Notes under the pieces: model-generated
Told to the model about the DNA's origin: nothing
Seen by the model: only the letters and a program-made list of their open reading frames with translations
Databases searched by the model: none
Shown here: positions 1 through 13,600 of the stretch, one piece after another
Numbering within the stretch: position 1 is the first letter of the stretch
Layout: the number at the start of each line of letters is the position of its first letter
Made by a program: the position numbers and the translations under genes
Source of the DNA: Nymphalis io
Taxonomy: Eukaryota; Arthropoda; Insecta; Lepidoptera; Nymphalidae
Assembly: GCF_905147045.1 (NCBI RefSeq)
Contig: NC_065905.1
Coordinates: 9,424,001 to 9,488,000 of the forward strand
Direction of reading: 5' to 3'
Length of the DNA stretch: 64,000 nt

Positions 1-3000
1 TACCTCATTAATCTGGATACTGACATCATCAACATCACCATTGGTTTCATCCCTTTCCTCTTCGGTTGCAGGTGGTGTGTCATTTGTAGCGGCTGGCGTA
101 ATGCGCGAATTGCCGGTGTCGCCGCCACCAATCTCAGGCAATTCCGTTGCAGAGGGTGGTGACGGTTCCCGAATCTCTGACTCATCTCTAGGCAAATGGC
201 CATGAACAATTTCATCATAGACTTCAGCAAGTGTGTTGATTACACGGGTTCGACTAAGTAAACGAGCCATGAAGTAAGACTCTGTTGGATTTCCATAATT
301 AGTGATAGCTTCAGTGTCTTCCCTACCATCCTCTTCACGTGAAGTCTCCTCCCTATGTCCAACAGAGAACCGACCATCGAGTGTAGCACATGGAGGCAAA
401 GGGGTCCTCTCAGAATCCTCTGTTGGAGGAACTGTTTTATCAACATCTGAGTACCTCGTCATTATCGTGAGTCCATTCTGAGGCACTTGTCGTGAGTCAC
501 TCTCAACATTCGCGACATCTGCTTTTAGATCTTCGGTTTTAGAAGGTAAAGATGGAACACCAACATTTGGCACAGGCACTGTTGATGGCAATGAAGATTG
601 TGGCGTTTGTGCTGAAGTCCTTGAGCGTAACACTGTAGCTCTTGGTGGCCCAGGAGGATCTAACATTAATGTCACGACAGATGTATTATCAGCTCTCATT
701 CTTGTATTGGACCACCTGCAAGACATTATCATTAAAATTAAATGTAATGCATACACTATAACAAAAGTAAAACTATACTGTTTCCGTACCTCTTTAGAGC
801 ATGATCCACTAAGCTTTTAGAAGGATTTAGCCAATCCCTTGGTTGATTGCCACCACCTCCTACTAGGGCAGCCTCATTATGCTTTTCTGTAGCCTGAACT
901 AAGCTTACAGCATCTTCTGGTGCTATCATATTCCATAATCCATCAGTGCCAAAGATAAGGCACCTAAAAAGATACTATGTGTTAATAATTTTACATAATA
1001 TATATTATAATAATGAGTTTATCACAACTTTGATTGAAAGTAAGCATGGGTGACACAAATCATACACAGATACAATATCTAAATATTGGTGCCGTAGTAC
1101 CAATTTAAGATATTGTATATTTTATATATGATGATCCAATCGTAGGTTTACCTAATATCCATGTATCGGAGAGTATCTATATATTCGGATATCCGCCGAT
1201 ATTAGTGTATACTTTATATCCGATATTGTTGTAAATGTCAAGTGTCAAACGAAATACGCGCAAAGGCAAATAGAATTAATAAATATACAACATTAAAAAC
1301 TTTGTGAATAATTTTTAAGCTGACTTTTTTTACTGAAGCCAAGAATATCGATTTTTTTTTTCGATATATTAAACTCCTATATAGGATGTATTTAAAAATA
1401 TCTATACTTCGATATTCCGATATTTCTAAAAATACCAACTGTCCTAAACGCGCATCGTATTTATGAATAGAATATCTATATATATATATATATATATATA
1501 ATATCTGATATTCCAAGCCAATACATAGATAGGATTCAATACAGCTATTACCCATGCCTAATTGAAAGTATATAGATTTTTTCTTAAATAAGAATATTAT
1601 TGCTAGTAGTATCAATAAAAATATATTACTTTTTCTAGGACTTATATATCAATTTTTCACATTTTATTAATAATTAAAATAAACCAAAATTATTTTGTCA
1701 AGCGTATTTTGTCTTAAAAAATATCTGACTTCCAAATTAAATAAGATCAAAATAAAAAATTATAAAATTTTGATCTAAATGAAATAATATTGAACCTTAT
1801 AGAATAGAAAATGCAACTGTTTTTGTATCTAATTGAGCAGAATAATATGTCACATGCAGTTGGTATTTCTTGAGAATAGCCACATTGACAAAAATTGGTC
1901 AAAAGTACATCTTCACCAACATAAACATGATTTGATATTACTTTATGTATAAACTAATTATAAGACCGTAATAAAGATATTCTATTTGTTTTAAATCACT
2001 AACATATTCTAAGGATAGATTGTAGAGAAACCATAGGTTCAGCCCAACAATCTAAATCTTCAAGAAACTATACCAAGTCATTAGTTTTAGTTCATGTAAT
2101 CCGGTATCATATATTTGTAATAAATAAATTTACAATATTACTTTACCTAAATTTTGTGGGATCTATAGTGAGCACTCCAACGTCTGGATCAGGACTAACA
2201 ATAAATTCATCATTTTGAGTATTATAACTCCAAAGATCACCAAGTGAACGTGCAACAGCAAGAAAAGGTATTTCATCCATTTGGGTATTCTTTTTGATTG
2301 GTCCCTTGTGTCCTAGGCGAGGTCTATTCCACACCACTCGTGGGACACCCGCCTTTGACATTACTTTGCCGCCACATCTTTGAATACGTTCTATCTCTGC
2401 TGTAGACTCGGGTTTGTGGTCTGACGTCAATGGTTTGGCAGCCCATTCTTCACAACCTAAATATCAATCATCAAACAATATACTAATTTCTCATATTCAA
2501 TTTTACATGTTTTTTATATATATCATTTTTAAATTTATCATTATTACTACTATCATTACTTTGCAATAAATAAACAAGATTGGTTGAGAAGTAGTAGAAG
2601 AATTAAAGTCAGTTACAGTAACAATATCAGTTAGGATGGTACACAACTTGAATATCACACAGGAAAGCACTTAGAACTTAATAATACATGCCTTTAATTA
2701 ATTAAAAAATTTTGACATGTTTTCTGTTTATCATATTTAAGAACAGCTAAATGAAAGGAAATGTACCTTGTTATTTTCACCTAACAAGTGTGACAACAAT
2801 ATAAATATGTGACAAAATTCTTATAGCAATTAAGAGAATATAGCAGCATACAATTAATACAAGAAAATATTGGGAATAAAAATTATGAACTTGATCATGA
2901 AACTACCCCCATTATAGTAATTAAAATGTTATACAAAACTAATCCTCCCATAATATATTTTATTTAAATCCTCTTAGGTAAAATATATTATTTAATTACA

Positions 3001-4117
3001 TATTAAAATTCATATTCAAGTATGAAATAATATTTTATGCAAAGTATAATATTGTGCTTAATGTTCATCATTCTTAATGTGCTTTCAATGTTGAATAAGC
3101 TCCATACCTTCTCCTCAAAAAAAGAGGAAAGGTCTTTAGCCCAGCTGTGGGACATTCACAGGCTGTTACGGTATTGTTAGTGTTCATCACACTTTGAAAT
3201 TGTATTTACACATACCATCTTTTTGGTAGCCAAGCACAATAGCAGAGTCACCAACGTGACCAATGTATATTTTCCCACGGCGAATAAATGCTACACTGGC
3301 AGTAGTGCCCGCTGTGCTTGGAAGCCCTGTTATTGTTTTGGGCCATTTTTCTGTAAAATAGAGAACAAATACATTTTAAGCGAAATGTTTGTAATGCATT
3401 AATATAATTCATGTAGATCTTGTAAAAGTTCTATAAAATATGTTATAATGCTTGACCTTTATATTGAACAGTTTTTGGTAAGAGGCAACTTGAATCTATA
3501 TAAAAAACTGAAACTGGTAAAACAGCTTTCACTTTAGCAAAATGTGGGAGGTTTCCAAAACTTGTGTAATGTTAAATTATGTGAATGTAACCACAGATGT
3601 TATCTAACGAAGTTACAAAAACAAAACATCGACCATTAGAAATTCTTTTGTTGACTCAATGTCAAAGCACTCTAGAAAAAATAATGAACAGACAACAAGG
3701 TCAAACGAAACATTTCGTACAATCACTCGCCTCGACTTCTAACCACCTCAGGCCTCCTATAGAATAATGTAACAATAAAAAATAAAGTAATGATCCTGGA
3801 ATTTGACATTTACCTACTTCTTTCCACATGTTCAAGTGGGTCAACATGTAACCATTTCGAATTGCTTTGAGCACATCCTCATCATTATCAGACCAAAATT
3901 GTCGTTGTTTCACTATCGAGTCCATCAAATGCTCCTTGGCAAAAGCTGCTGCTTCGCCACCACCATGACCATCGTATATTCCGAAAAAAGCGTACTCCAA
4001 ATCCCTCTCATCTTCCGTTTGTTGATACGCAACGGAAAACAAATCTTCCATATACTTTCTACCGCCTTGGCTACAGTGGCCAGTAACACGTAAATTAACG
4101 CCAATTGATGCAGGCAT
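1..4117 (-). CDS. PPM1D: PPM1D/Wip1-like protein phosphatase 2C (C-terminus off the left edge)
   Basis: Metal-dependent Ser/Thr phosphatase of the PP2C family; the vertebrate PPM1D/Wip1 member dephosphorylates stress-kinase and DNA-damage targets in the nucleus. Exons on the minus strand: 3814-4117, 3216-3350, 2147-2456, 790-963 and <1-715. All junctions are GT-AG and keep frame. Residues 1-307 form the catalytic core. A metal-binding ED lies near residues 24-25 (KYMEDLF), DGHGG at 49-53, GHVGDSAIV in exon 2, and FGTDGLWN at the start of exon 4. The exon 3 segment WNRPRLGHKGP followed by IPFLAVARSLGDLWSYN is characteristic of PPM1D rather than other PP2Cs. Exon 5 (at least 238 residues) is a Ser/Thr/Pro/Glu-rich tail with no domain I recognise, and it runs on past base 1. 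The start is the first ATG before the core. Assignment to PP2C is near certain; to PPM1D it is strong. Confidence 0.9.
964..2146 (-). other. PPM1D intron between exons 3 and 4
   Basis: AT-rich intron without coding signal. It contains a (TA)n microsatellite at about 1481-1502. A 125-codon open frame at 1238-1615 overlaps this low-complexity stretch and has no splice or motif support. Confidence 0.7.
3095..3172 (+). repeat. SINE family B, 3' fragment, in PPM1D intron
   Basis: Carries the 3' signature of the tRNA-derived family seen complete at 23151-23450: 'gaataagctcc', an 'agaggaaagg' stretch and 'gggacattcacaggctgtta'. The tRNA-like head is missing. It lies in the intron spanning 2457-3215, which otherwise shows nothing I can name. 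Confidence 0.7.
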
Positions 4118-4914
4118 TTTAACACCATAATATAAATTTAACTACTAAATAATACTACTTTAAAACTACACAAACTTTTCCACATTTTGCATTTGCAATT
4201 ACGCGACCTGCGAATGAAGCTCGACTGACGGTGACGACAGGTCACGTGGACATATTGATTCTTTACGCGTGCCTACTGTGTTATGGATAAAGCCGCGCGA
4301 GGAAAAGAGATAACTATATAATCGTTAGCTTCATACTAGTTAGAAAAGAAAACGACGCCATCATGCTTTCCGCCATTTTTGCTTGTCTAACAAAAAAGTA
4401 CTTATTAATGCAATACGCAATCCTGGTCTAAGATTCTAATTAGTATAATTTAACGAAAATGTAACTAAAAATGTTAATCAATAATGACATCATTTTAATT
4501 GGTTTAATAATTTTTTTTTAAACGTAGTTCATACGGACACTCAAATGTAGCGTTCAAGTTATTTAATTATGTTTTTTGCGATATCTGAAATTTAATTACT
4601 ATTGTTTAAACGGCGCCCGGCTTACATTTTGTTTTGTAGATTTAATTTATTATTTTTCTTAAATGAAATGCCAAACTAAATGGAGATTGTAATAGGAAAA
4701 AATAAAAAATACAATCAATTATAATAAGAATCGAAATTAAACTTTCATTAAATAATTTATAATAAAAAAATTAAAATTATATACTATATATATAATTATA
4801 AACTTCATATTTTACTAAACTTACTCAGTAAAAACTGACTTAAGTAATAAATAATAAAGTAAGGATTCAGAAAATAAAACAGAACTATCATTAATTTATT
4901 ATAAACAACTAAAC
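4118..4914. promoter_or_regulatory. PPM1D upstream region with palindromic E-box
   Basis: Intergenic stretch between the PPM1D start and the mRpL18 polyadenylation signal; both genes read leftwards. A GC-richer block at about 4200-4260 holds a CACGTG E-box at 4243-4248 (context gtcacgtggac), about 130 nt upstream of the PPM1D ATG. The remainder (4380-4900) is plain AT-rich DNA. A promoter role is inferred from position only. Confidence 0.35.
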
Positions 4915-4920
4915 TTTATT
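4915..4920 (-). terminator. polyadenylation signal of mRpL18
   Basis: AATAAA on the minus strand about 31 nt after the mRpL18 stop codon. A second one lies at about 4893-4899. Spacing fits a short 3' UTR. Confidence 0.6.
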
Positions 4921-4950
4921 ACTTTATAAACGTACAGGTAAAAATACAGG

Positions 4951-6281
4951 TCATTCTTCCGTGACTTCCCATGGTTTTTCAGTTCTTATCCAATCCCATG
5001 GCTCAGGTTTCTTATATACAGACTCTTCCACTAATTTAATACCTCCTTTAAGAACCTCATTCAAAAATTTGTCGATTTTGCTGCCTTTTTTTGATTCTAT
5101 ATCACAGGACATTTCTGTTATCCCACACTCTAAGCATCTTTGGGCAAATACTCGACCAAGGTTTATATAAGCACATGTATCCGTCATACTATACAGTTGA
5201 TTGCGGAGAGCCAATTCTGATGTTTTGGCCTCAATAACAGGCCCATTAACAAAATGTATGACTTCAGCTTTTACTGTTCTGTTTGTTGGTGTTATTATGA
5301 GTCTGAAATTAAATATTCATGAATAATTGGAATAAAAATATAGTTTTATGTTATTTCAAAAACATAGAAGTATTTCTCAAACACTTAACATTCCATTTAT
5401 AATATTTAGTAAGTTTTTTTTTTATAGTATAGGTAGGCGGACGAACATATGGGCCACCTGATGGTAAGTGGTCACCAATGCCCATAGACATTGGCATTGT
5501 TAGTAATGTTAACCATTACTTACATCACCAATGGGCCACCAACCTCGGGAACTACGGTGTTATGTCCCTGTTGCCTGTAATAACCCTGGCTCACTCAACC
5601 TTCAAACCAGAATACAACAATACCAAGTACTGCTGTTTTGCAGTAGAATATCTGATGAGTCGGTGGTACCTACCCAGACGAGCTTGCACAAAGCCCTACA
5701 GTAAGTGCAATTTTAATTCACATATAAGATTATGATTTATGAGTTTTTATGGGAGTTTATGATTAGAAATATATATAATAGAAGTATGTGATTAGAATTT
5801 ATACACTTACAAAATTTAATATTGTAGTTTTGTCCTAATTATGTCTTCATTGAGGATCTAAATAACGTTTTTTTAAATATGATAATTTAAACGAGATATT
5901 CATTTAATTGATAGTTTTAAAGTATCCAGGAAATTAGAATAGCCTAAATAACTGCCTGCCATAGAAAGGCTCGATAACATTTGTTGATAAAATTAATGTA
6001 GTTCTGTTGTTTAACATATTTAACATATATCGCATTTTTTGTCGTTAAACCACATCTAATCGTAGACACAAATTATGTTCTAGAATGAACAAGTATTATT
6101 TTTTATAAGGGTCTCACTTGTGCCAAAACACTCTTCCAGGTCTCTCCAAATGGTAGCCATCGGGTTTACGAGCTATTCTCATTCGCTCCAAGTTCCTAGG
6201 ATTTCTATTTACAAATGTAGCGGCTGTTGAGTTGTATCTTGCCAGATTCGCAAAAGGAAAAACATATTTGGTTGATAACAT
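4951..6281 (-). CDS. mRpL18: 39S/mitochondrial large-subunit ribosomal protein L18 (uL18m)
   Basis: Mitochondrial ribosomal protein that sits near the 5S-rRNA-equivalent site of the large subunit. Two exons: 6118-6281 (starting ATG, MLSTKYVFPFANLARYNST) and 4951-5302. The GT-AG intron 5303-6117 splits a Lys codon and keeps frame. Together they give 171 residues, close to the usual animal length of about 180. Recognisable blocks are RNPRNLERMRIARKPDGYHL followed by FWHKL at the splice, a uL18 core (VKAEVIHFVNGPVIEAKTSE), and the C-terminal KPEPWDWIRTEKPWEVTEE, which is typical of MRPL18. The N-terminal part is rich in Ala, Asn and Arg, as expected of a mitochondrial presequence. It is head to head with the Rab-GAP gene at 7635. 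Confidence 0.88.
5414..5701 (-). mobile_element. family A SINE-like element in mRpL18 intron
   Basis: Near full-length copy. Reading the minus strand it begins near 5701 ('gtagggctttgtgcaagctcgtctgggtaggtacc' type head) and ends in an A-rich tail (the poly-T seen at 5411-5423 on the plus strand). It contains the invariant blocks 'tcagatattctac', 'gtattgttgt' and the 18-nt 3' motif at 5454-5471. Orientation is defined here by the A-rich tail. No tRNA-type A or B box was found. Confidence 0.85.
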
Positions 6282-7634
6282 CTCTTTTCTGTTTAAAGGC
6301 CTAGATAATTGAACAGGAAATTATTATGATCAAAAAGTTAACAGACTTACAATCTTAACTGTATACCGAATATATAATCATAAATGTATTATTTAGTTCA
6401 GCAGTTTTATTTCGATTTAAGAATAATTTGTAGGTTATTATTATTTTTAAGTTACGATAAAAAAAAACTTGACAGTGGTCAGTTGGCACAGACAATTAAA
6501 TCATAAGAAAGTTACAAGTAGTTCAAGACTTCAAGTACTTCAACAGTCAGAGAAGAAACGACTTTTAAATTGATTATACAAAGAGAATTAAATGTAGCTG
6601 AAAATATTAACAAATTTTATTTAATTCTCATATCCTAAGTTTTTAAATGTTTTATAATATTTTAAATTAAAACAAACATATGATAGACAATTAGTACCAA
6701 TTTTATGATAATATTTTTTTGCGATAATACGAATGATATAAAAAAAGGAATATAGCACGGTAGAGCTATTCTATAAAAACAAACTCGAAATACATCGCAG
6801 AACACGATCGTGCAATTTAAAGGATATGTATCAAAATAGTGTGTTACCTTAGGTCGTTTTTTAACATTTTACGAGTGAGATACAAAGTGAGTTCTTGCCG
6901 AATAGAATTGCAAAACTTTGGAATTTTCGAGACCATGTAATATGGTCTTCAATAATCTATGTTTTATATATTTATTACAAACAAAGTAAACAGTTGTTAC
7001 TTTTTAATTCTGTATAAAGTAAGATTATCTTGTGAGTGGTTACATCTATTCAAAATTATTAATGACCATCAAATAATAATGAAAATCAAATTAATAACAT
7101 CGATGAAAGTGTTAGTTAGTATTATTATAGTGTCTGTGACAATATAGAATATATTTTTCCCGATAAACAGCTGATGGTTCCACACTCCAGTTAATGCTTC
7201 TAAAAAATACATAACGAATGATTATCGTATGTTATCTGTATTCTAATACAAAGTGACGTATGCTGTGCATATTCGTTTCAATAATCGCAAAAATCTGAGT
7301 TTAGCACTCTGTGCTTCGAACCACACGCAATGTTTTAGTTCTGCTACGACTGATAAATACCTATTCATTCGTAGCACGTTTTGTTGCTGTGTTTATTACG
7401 TTAAAGTCCATACACTGTCAGTGTGTATTTTTCGACTTAGGTTTAATCAACAGAAAGTGGATTTTGTCCGCGAACTTTTTTGTTACTTTTGATGTGTTTC
7501 GACGGGCGTCAACATCCGGAAGAGTTGCTTGTTTTGTAATTATTTCGTACGCCCACTCATTCCATCTGGTGTGTTGTTTGTTGCAATGGTGTCTTGCCTA
7601 GTGTAAGTGATAACTGAGTTCGGCTGTATTAAAA
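6282..7634. promoter_or_regulatory. divergent intergenic region between mRpL18 and the Rab-GAP gene
   Basis: About 1.35 kb between two divergent starts; both promoters must lie here. 7440-7620 is GC-richer and exon-like (likely 5' UTR of the plus-strand gene). 6757-6905 is a copy of dispersed family E. I see no clear TATA boxes. Confidence 0.4.
6757..6905 (+). repeat. dispersed family E, copy 1
   Basis: Aligns by eye with 22328-22516: shared blocks 'agagcYattct', 'aaaggata', 'tcaaaatagYgt', 'gtRagtcg/ggtcg' and 'acgWgtgagat', ending in 'cgaatag'. Copy 2 has about 50 extra bases in the middle. Class unknown. Confidence 0.55.
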
Positions 7635-10600
7635 ATGTCACTCCAAAAAAGCGTTAAAAGCGCAGGAGGGGAGAGAGCTGACCAGGATAATACATCTATA
7701 TGTTCATCAGTAACAACGCAGCCTGACCGACATGGTTTTTTTGGTGGAGCTCAGTATAGTCCAGAACCGTAAGTTACATTTTATTAATATTAATGTAGTT
7801 GACGTAAAACATAGTAAATATATACTGTGTTACATGTTTCCTAGATTTTGTTACGTGTAGTCTAAAAATTTTATATAAATTGTAAATTTGGTGCAATAAC
7901 AATTATATTGTCACATTTATCAACCTTACTATAGTGCTCTATGGTTGATACACAGTTCACGATTTTAAATTGCTCTGCTAATTAGGCTGTTACCAAAACC
8001 TGATATGTTGCAAGTTATAATATTTTTAATAACAAACTCCTAGTGTTACTTAAATCCAAAGTATGCATATAATTTGTAAGCAAATAAATATCTCATACAA
8101 AGCTACTCATATTAAAATACTTTTTTTTAATTTTATATATTGTCTGACCGTAATTTTAAATATTAAAAAAAAAAACTTAGCGATATTTTAATAGTAATTG
8201 TAAATGATATGTTAAAATAATATCTAACATTCATTTAATAAAATAACTTTCACACAAGTCAATTACTGTTATATTCACATACACATTCAAAAATATGTTA
8301 ATGTGCAAAATAAAAAAAGTAATGGTGAGAAATATGGCCGCTGCAAGATCAATTAGAATGCAAGAAGTGAACAATTATAGTCTTTCGTACACTAATTATG
8401 TGTGTGTAATTTGAAGGTTGTTTCACTCAGTCTAAGACATACCTAATTTAATTTGCTTTATATGTGATTGTATTCATTTGATTTTGAAGTTATTTAATTA
8501 GACAACTTGCATATAATGTAATTAAATCAATATTAAAAATGTATAAAGTTTTTGTTAATTGTCAATTCAATGAAAAAGATTTATTTGTTTTGTTACAAAA
8601 AAATACATAAAATTGGTTTTTGTAGCATAATGAAAGAAATTAATATAGCAATTATTAAAATTAATATTATTATATTATGATATATAAATAACAATTTCAG
8701 TTATTAAACTATTGAAGAAAATAATTTTCATAAACATTTAGTAAAGCTAAAGTCTAGTCAGATTTCTTTGAATATACAGTCATTGCTTAATAAATAGAAA
8801 CCTAAGTGTTTTAAGTCATGAAAGCTATGTTATCTTATGAATGAATGTTTCGTAATCTCATAAAAATGATTTTCCTCTTCATATTGTTATCAATGGTTCA
8901 AACTATTTCATATTGATTTATTTATTATTCAATTTGTAAACAAAGTTATTGCAAAATTATATTACACAGAAGCCTGGTTACATTATTAAAAAAAAAATTG
9001 GTTATGCTCTATTGATCATGATTAGGATAATATAGATCGGAGAAGTGTCTTATTGAATTCAATTTGTTATTGTTGGAGTAGTATCAGTCAGGTTCATATA
9101 TTTATTCTTCTACCCATTATGTGTAAGCCTTTGAGTCATAAAGAGCAAGTCAAGTATAGCATAGATTCTTCTGTACAAAATGTTTATAACATTTATTTAT
9201 AAAATTCTGGTGTTTATAACATTTTGTACGGAAGAATCTTAACTAAAAGTACCTGTTTTAATAATATTCTGTTATAATTCAATGAGATATATGAGCTTTA
9301 CGAGTGGTAGGGCCTTGTGCAAGCCCGTCTGGGGAGGTACCACCCACTCATCAGATATTCTACTGCAAAATAGCATTACTTAGTATTGTTGTGTTCCGGT
9401 CTGAAGGGTGAGTGAACCAGTGTAATGATATAAGATGTTATGTGTTATGCCTGTAACAGGCACAAGGAACATAACATCTTAGTTCCCAAGGTTGGTGGCG
9501 ATTTGGTGATGTAAGCCATGGTTAACATTTCTTACAACACCAATGTCTATGGCCGTCATGTCAGGTGGCCCATATGCTTGTCCGTCTACCTATTCAATAA
9601 TAATAAAAAAACATATATCAATTTTTCATCATAAATTGAATACCTACTAATATTAAAGATGCAAAAAATTGTTTTATCCCGAAATATGTGATAACAGGTA
9701 TAGAAGTCACACTACAAAACTCACTTGAGGGTGACCATTAACAAAGCCATATAAACATTTTTTAACAAATTGAATTACATGGAATCAGTTGCATAGATTC
9801 TAATTAAATACCTGTAAAAATTACAAAAACAGACTTGACAGCTTTTTAAAAGTCAAAAATAAATATAACTGTTAAGCAAACACTTCTGTAAACGGTTATG
9901 ATATTGAATATTACCTTTATAATGATTAATGTTCTATATATGTATATTTGTTAATATATAAGACTATTTAATAAACTTTGGCCATTTAATTGATCATTCT
10001 ACTTTTCAACCTTCAATATATAATATAAAAAAGTATATGCCGCTACCGCAAAACAGCAGTACATATATATCATTGTTATAAATCAACTAGAACTGTGATA
10101 AAATTCACAAATAATAGATAGTATCAAATATATACACTGATACTAAAATCAAACACAAATCCATTCATGTGTGAGTTCCTGTAGGGGAATTAACTATGTT
10201 AATAAAATATGTAACATGCACGGAGTATCCACCCATCATCCTGCTTACGTAATCGACTTTCTGATATGCAAATGTATATGTAGTTGTGTTTTTGTATGTG
10301 TAGTGAAATTGTTATTATTGTTTTGTTCACACACACACATTAATTCAATAGGCAATGAAAGAAATTGATCAAAGGTGTTGAAATACATGCTCTAGGGTTC
10401 TGTATATTTGTTATATTGTTAAGTTATGTATTACAAAAAGGTTAGATGGCTTATAGATGGAATGTTTGGACTCTACTACCACTTACCATCAGGTGGAGTA
10501 GAGTCATTTGCCCTCCCGGCAAATATATATATAAAAAAAAAAAGTATAGATTTAAACCTAGGGTTCATACAGAGATAAGCATTACTGTGTCTTCACTTGC

Positions 10601-13600
10601 TTAATTTGTATTTATTTATTTACCTCATGTAGTGAAGGAAAACATTGAAAGCCAAACTGGCATTTGTCAGATAGTTTTTAGTTGATTGTGTTGTCACCAA
10701 CCTGTACTGCAGATTTTTTACTAATAATCTTTATTGTAAATGATGACAAAATGCGGCCTTGCTTGCTAGCTATTTCTTCTAGGCAACATGGGTTAGGTTT
10801 ATGTGTAATTCAAGGTCATTGAAAATTAAGATGGGTTCGTTGATAGTATAGTTGATTTATTTTTTATCTAGAGCTTTGGGGTGTATTTATTATTTATGCG
10901 TTAAGCTTTGTGATAGGATAAACTTCAAAATTTTGAAGAGAAGGCTATAAAAAATTACATATTGCTTGCTTTTTAAATTTTTTAATAGAAACATGTATAA
11001 TATCATAATTAATTTTATAAATGCGAAAGTGAGGTTGTTTATTCGTTTGTTACGCATTCCCGTCTTAACTACACAACCGGTCATGAATATTTGCTTACGT
11101 TGTCAGAGGTACAGAAAAGAACTATGGTAGTATACGTACTAACCTAACACATGCTCATCTCCTCGCACGTGGGCGAAGCCGCGGGCGGAAACTTGTATCT
11201 AATACAACTGTTAATTGTTCGATTTCGTATATTTCGAAGGTTGCTGTGTTTGCGTCTGGTTAAACATTGTACGTACATACGGTCGTACATAATTGATAAT
11301 GTTTTGCTACTATGCTAATAAAATTTATGATTTCATAGTACATATTTACGTATATATATACGTAAATATATATATATATATATATATATGTTTGGCATTA
11401 TTATGGCATATTTATGGCATATTATATATATATATATATGTTTAACCGTATTAGAGAAGTAAATTGAGTGTCAATAGTAATAAACATCGAAAATAAGTCT
11501 CTATATGACATGAAAAAAATAATGTGCTTTTAAGCACCATTGGATTTAGTCAGCACCAAGTAATGGAAACATTAGTAAGCCGTAGGGGAGGTCATTACGT
11601 ATACTGAGCCTTTTAAAGCTTAAAAAACAATACATTCTACTAGATTTTGGTTTGGATTCCTATCAAATGCGCAGCTTTGAGCTCATGTGCTAAATCCCAT
11701 AAGGGTAAAGGCGCAACTTGACATCGATCTGGCGTTATTTACTCATCATTAAAGCAAATCATGTACTATAACTTGACTTGTCTTCCCGTCTGCCTTATAT
11801 CTGTTGTTGTATAAAAATTAAAATAACATCTTTATCGATATGTAATAATACGTAATTGTTTTTTTTTTATCTAAGTTACAAATCATTGAAAGTAGAATGT
11901 TACGTTAAACTACACATTAACGGCCTTACTCATATCCTTTGTTCAGCGGATTTATACAATGCTGTGTCCTCTTCTTTCGATTGTCAAATCAACAATGATA
12001 GAAAGAGAAAAATCAGTTTTTAACTAAACAACCGCTAAGCAACGTTTGTTATTATGGTTGTAAATTAATATTGCGCGGAACCCTAAAACGCAGCTATTTC
12101 ACAACTTCCCATTCATAACATTAAAACTTTCAACATTTTTACCGGAATATAAAATTAATTAATGATTTCATTAACCTTGATACATTGTCTTGGCAGTTGC
12201 TTTTAAATTAAACGCGGATCTAAGATATTGAGAGATAAATATAAAGTCAATCATTAAGTGAAATAAAAAAAAAAAAACATGCTGTCTCTTGAATTTTATG
12301 AATATGTCAATCCGGAAAAAGGGAGAGGAGGCCTTTAGCCCAGCAGTGGGACATTCACAGGCTGTTACGGTACGGTTACGATTAAAATTAATGTTTTGGA
12401 TGGTATTTAAGATTTCCGTCTCAGATTTCAGAAGCCTACCTAAAATGTGCTCATCGATTTTTGTAAATACTACATATTATTATTATTATTACATGCCTTT
12501 CTACTTTCTTTTCACAATTCCCTATTTTTTGCTATATGAAACTAATCTTTCCAAAAGGAGTCCAGCTCGTCTCGCCATCTCCGTCAAGGTATGCCGCGAT
12601 GTCATTGGCCATTACCATGACGAGCCGGTTGGCGTGGTTGGTAGATACTTGCCTTTTCACGCCGAAGGTTGTGGGATCGATTCCCACCCAGGACAGACAT
12701 TTGTGTGCATGAACATGTCTGTTTGTCCTGAGCCTGGGTGTAGTTTTCTATATAATTATGTATTTACAAAAGAAAGGTAGTATATGTAGTATATCAGTTG
12801 TCTGGTTCCCATAGCACAAGTTTTGTACAAGCTTAATTTGGGATCAGATGGCCGTGTGTGAAAAATGTCCCAGGATATTATTATTACCAGGGACCCATTT
12901 AGTTGTAACTTTGTGCTAGAGATCAGTTACATTTCAACGTCGCAGCTTTTTGATTGACAGCGAATACTATAAATAATAAATATACTAAGTATATTTGTAC
13001 CATCATGGATCCAGTTACATTTGTATTCACCCTCTTGGTCCAATCAAATTACGTCATTTTCTGGCTGGACTGCTATATTTTGTTTAGTTTCAGCGACGTG
13101 GTCTGAGACCTATAAAATTTCAATTACGAATCTCAAGTTTGTCAATTTATTTTATCACTTTCTGATAGTGTAATGTTAATACCAGTACTTAACATTTTAT
13201 TTTTTATTGTCTTTCAAAACAAAATTATATTTATTAATAAATTATAAACCTATTTAAAATTCACAATTCATAGTATATAACATACTACATATGATAGTAT
13301 ATGTATATTTACTGGTGGTAGAGCTTTGTTTGCTCGTCTGGGTAGGTACCACCCACTCATCAGATATTCTACCGCAAAACAGCAGTACTTGGTATTGTTG
13401 TGTTCCGGCTTGAAGTGAGTAAACCAGTGTAATTACAGGCACAAGGGACATAACATCTTAGTGCCAAAGGTTGGTGGCGCATTGGTGATGTAAGCGATGG
13501 TTAACATTTCTTACAATGCCAATGTCTTTGAGCATTGGTGACCACTTACCATCAGGTGGTGCATTAGCCCATATGCTCGTCCGCCTACCTATTCTATAAA

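Noticed and set aside
1238..1615. 125-codon frame in a PPM1D intron
   Set aside because: Built on (TA)n and poly-A/T sequence; no coding character.
12617..12690. tRNA gene
   Set aside because: Same reasoning: it is the head of SINE family C with a second copy at 41806-42080.
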